The notes under the pieces were generated by a model that saw nothing but the letters and a program-made list of their open reading frames with translations, was not told the DNA's origin and did no database searches. The translations under genes were made by a program, and so were the position numbers. This document shows, piece after piece, positions 6,911-7,817 of a stretch of DNA of 7,817 nt. This stretch comes from Chloroflexi bacterium RBG_16_51_16 (GTDB taxonomy: Bacteria; Chloroflexota; Anaerolineae; Anaerolineales; Villigracilaceae). Numbering within the stretch: the first letter of the stretch is position 1; each line of letters begins with the position of its first letter. Location of the stretch: NCBI GenBank assembly GCA_001796785.1, contig MGNL01000122.1:36425-44241 (forward strand), read 5' to 3'.

Positions 6911-6945
6911 CGCATATTTGTTCATACAAGTTGAACACACGTGCA
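6911..6945. promoter_or_regulatory. Palindromic operator 2 (probable SorC-type regulator site)
   Basis: The left arm at 6911-6925 (CGCATATTTGTTCAT) and right arm at 6931-6945 (TTGAACACACGTGCA) agree as inverted copies at 10 of 15 positions, again with a 5-base spacer. Its core is TGTTCA-N7-TGAACA (6919-6937). The centre is 64 bases from that of operator 1, about six helical turns, so both would face the same side of the DNA. It ends 20 bases before the regulator's start codon and so is well placed for autoregulation. Confidence 0.65.
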
Positions 6946-6959
6946 TTTTAGGTTATTGT
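6931..6959 (+). promoter_or_regulatory. Weak candidate promoter of the SorC-type regulator
   Basis: TTGAAC (6931-6936) and TATTGT (6954-6959), 17 bases apart, each match the sigma70 boxes at four of six positions. The -35 box would be part of operator 2. Transcription would start almost at the ATG, giving a very short or absent leader, which sits badly with the AAGG ribosome-site candidate at 6961-6964. The real promoter may lie further upstream. Confidence 0.3.
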
Positions 6960-6965
6960 TAAGGC

Positions 6966-7817
6966 ATGAACATTCGCGACCATCAAGAAAAAATTTCCGC
7001 AGCTGTGGCAGCCTCCCGCATGTACTACTACCAAAACCTCACGACCGATGCCATCGCCAGGGAAATGCGGGTATCCCGGTCTACCGTATCCCGCCTGTTG
7101 ACCTTTGCTAAAACCGAAGGCTTGGTTGATATCAAGATCGTTGACCCGGGGACAGCTCCTCAGAAACTCGAAAAGAGCATTACCGAGACTTTTCATGTGA
7201 AGCGCGCTCATGTCGTGCCGGTTCCCGAAATTGCCGGTGAAGCCGAATGGCTCGAACGCGTGGCGCAATACACCGCGAACTATCTAAATTCAATCTTTTC
7301 GTCGAATATGATTTTGGGAATCGCATGGGGTACCACCTTAAGTGCCGTTTCCCGGCATCTGCTTCGAAAGAAAACCAACAATTCACACATCGTACAGTTG
7401 AACGGCGCCGGGAACACACAGACCATGGGCATCGAATATGCAAGCGAGATCATCCGCCGATTTGCGGAAAACTATCAGGCTAGTGCCCATCTCTTCCCGG
7501 TTCCCACTTTTTTCGACTATCCAGAAACGAAAGCCGCGCTGTGGAAGGAACGCAGCATTCAGCGTTTGCTCAAACTGCATGAATCGGCCGATCTGCTTCT
7601 CTTCAGCATCGGGGCGGTGAAAGCTGGCTTGCCCAGCCACGTTTACAGCGGTGGATATCTCGAGAAAGCGGATTATACGGAGCTGCAAAAAGACAAAGTG
7701 GTTGGAGATATCGCCACGGTGTTCTTCCGGGAGGATGGCACTTGGGAAATGATAGCCTTGAACAAACGTGCCAGCGGTCCCAACCTGGATCTGTTCCGTA
7801 AAAAATATGGAGTCTGC
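6966..7817 (+). CDS. SorC/DeoR-type sugar-responsive transcriptional regulator (3' end outside window)
   Basis: The frame is open from the ATG at 6966 to the window edge, giving 284 residues; the family usually has about 310-330, so roughly 30-45 are missing. An N-terminal helix-turn-helix at about 23-46 reads LTTDAIAREMRVSRSTVSRLLTFAK, the SorC/CggR/Bacillus DeoR pattern. The effector domain from about 62 resembles the sugar-phosphate isomerase-like fold, with GIAWGTTL (118-125), QLNGAGN (144-150), LFSIGAV (212-218) and VVGDIATVFFREDG (245-258). Such proteins are tetramers whose DNA binding changes when a sugar phosphate is bound; the ligand here is not readable. AAGG at 6961-6964 is a short, close ribosome site. 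The gene is divergent from the hydrolase gene across a region with two matching palindromes, suggesting control of both itself and the hydrolase. Other targets may follow on the right, beyond the window. Confidence 0.9.
   Translation, partial: MNIRDHQEKISAAVAASRMYYYQNLTTDAIAREMRVSRSTVSRLLTFAKTEGLVDIKIVDPGTAPQKLEKSITETFHVKRAHVVPVPEIAGEAEWLERVAQYTANYLNSIFSSNMILGIAWGTTLSAVSRHLLRKKTNNSHIVQLNGAGNTQTMGIEYASEIIRRFAENYQASAHLFPVPTFFDYPETKAALWKERSIQRLLKLHESADLLLFSIGAVKAGLPSHVYSGGYLEKADYTELQKDKVVGDIATVFFREDGTWEMIALNKRASGPNLDLFRKKYGVC

Noticed and set aside
6948..7688. Minus-strand frames of 87-106 codons opposite the SorC-type regulator.
   Set aside because: The + strand frame is open for 284 codons with clear SorC motifs, so the minus-strand frames are shadows of it.

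Overview
The window is chromosomal-type bacterial DNA of intermediate base composition. It holds seven protein genes in three blocks and shows no RNA gene, transposase, CRISPR array or phage gene. Shine-Dalgarno sequences and a sigma70-type promoter are recognisable. The mixture of a SorC-family regulator, a membrane-anchored alpha/beta hydrolase, a glpK-glpD pair and an ArsR/CDF metal cassette would fit a heterotrophic Chloroflexota (Anaerolineae-like) bacterium. That assignment is an impression from the protein sequences and is not proven here.

Block 1 (1-1766, + strand) is a metal-resistance cassette. It encodes an ArsR/SmtB-type zinc-class sensor (3-293), a CDF zinc/cadmium-type efflux pump (348-1307) and a stand-alone ChrB C-terminal-domain protein (1326-1766). 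The sensor carries the alpha5 Asp/His/His/His metal site of CzrA-like proteins, and the pump has the HD/HD transport-site pattern expected for zinc. No chromate transporter ChrA is present in the window.

Block 2 (1774-6782, - strand) is read leftwards and meets block 1 tail to tail with only 7 bases between stop codons. Its first gene (6782 to 4953) encodes an alpha/beta hydrolase with one N-terminal and about eight C-terminal membrane segments. A strong hairpin (4888-4919) follows, then glycerol kinase glpK (4853 to 3348) and, with an ATGA stop/start overlap, glycerol-3-phosphate dehydrogenase glpD (3351 to 1774). Together GlpK and GlpD convert glycerol to dihydroxyacetone phosphate. The hydrolase could in principle supply glycerol from esters, but that is inference.

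Block 3 (6783-7817) is a divergent control region and a SorC/DeoR-type sugar-responsive regulator (6966 to beyond the right edge). The 183-base control region contains two large imperfect palindromes of identical geometry (15-base arm, 5-base spacer, 15-base arm) whose centres are 64 bases apart, about six helical turns. The left one covers the -35 box of a good promoter for the hydrolase, and the right one lies just in front of the regulator. This two-operator arrangement is the most distinctive non-coding feature and suggests that the regulator controls both itself and the hydrolase gene.
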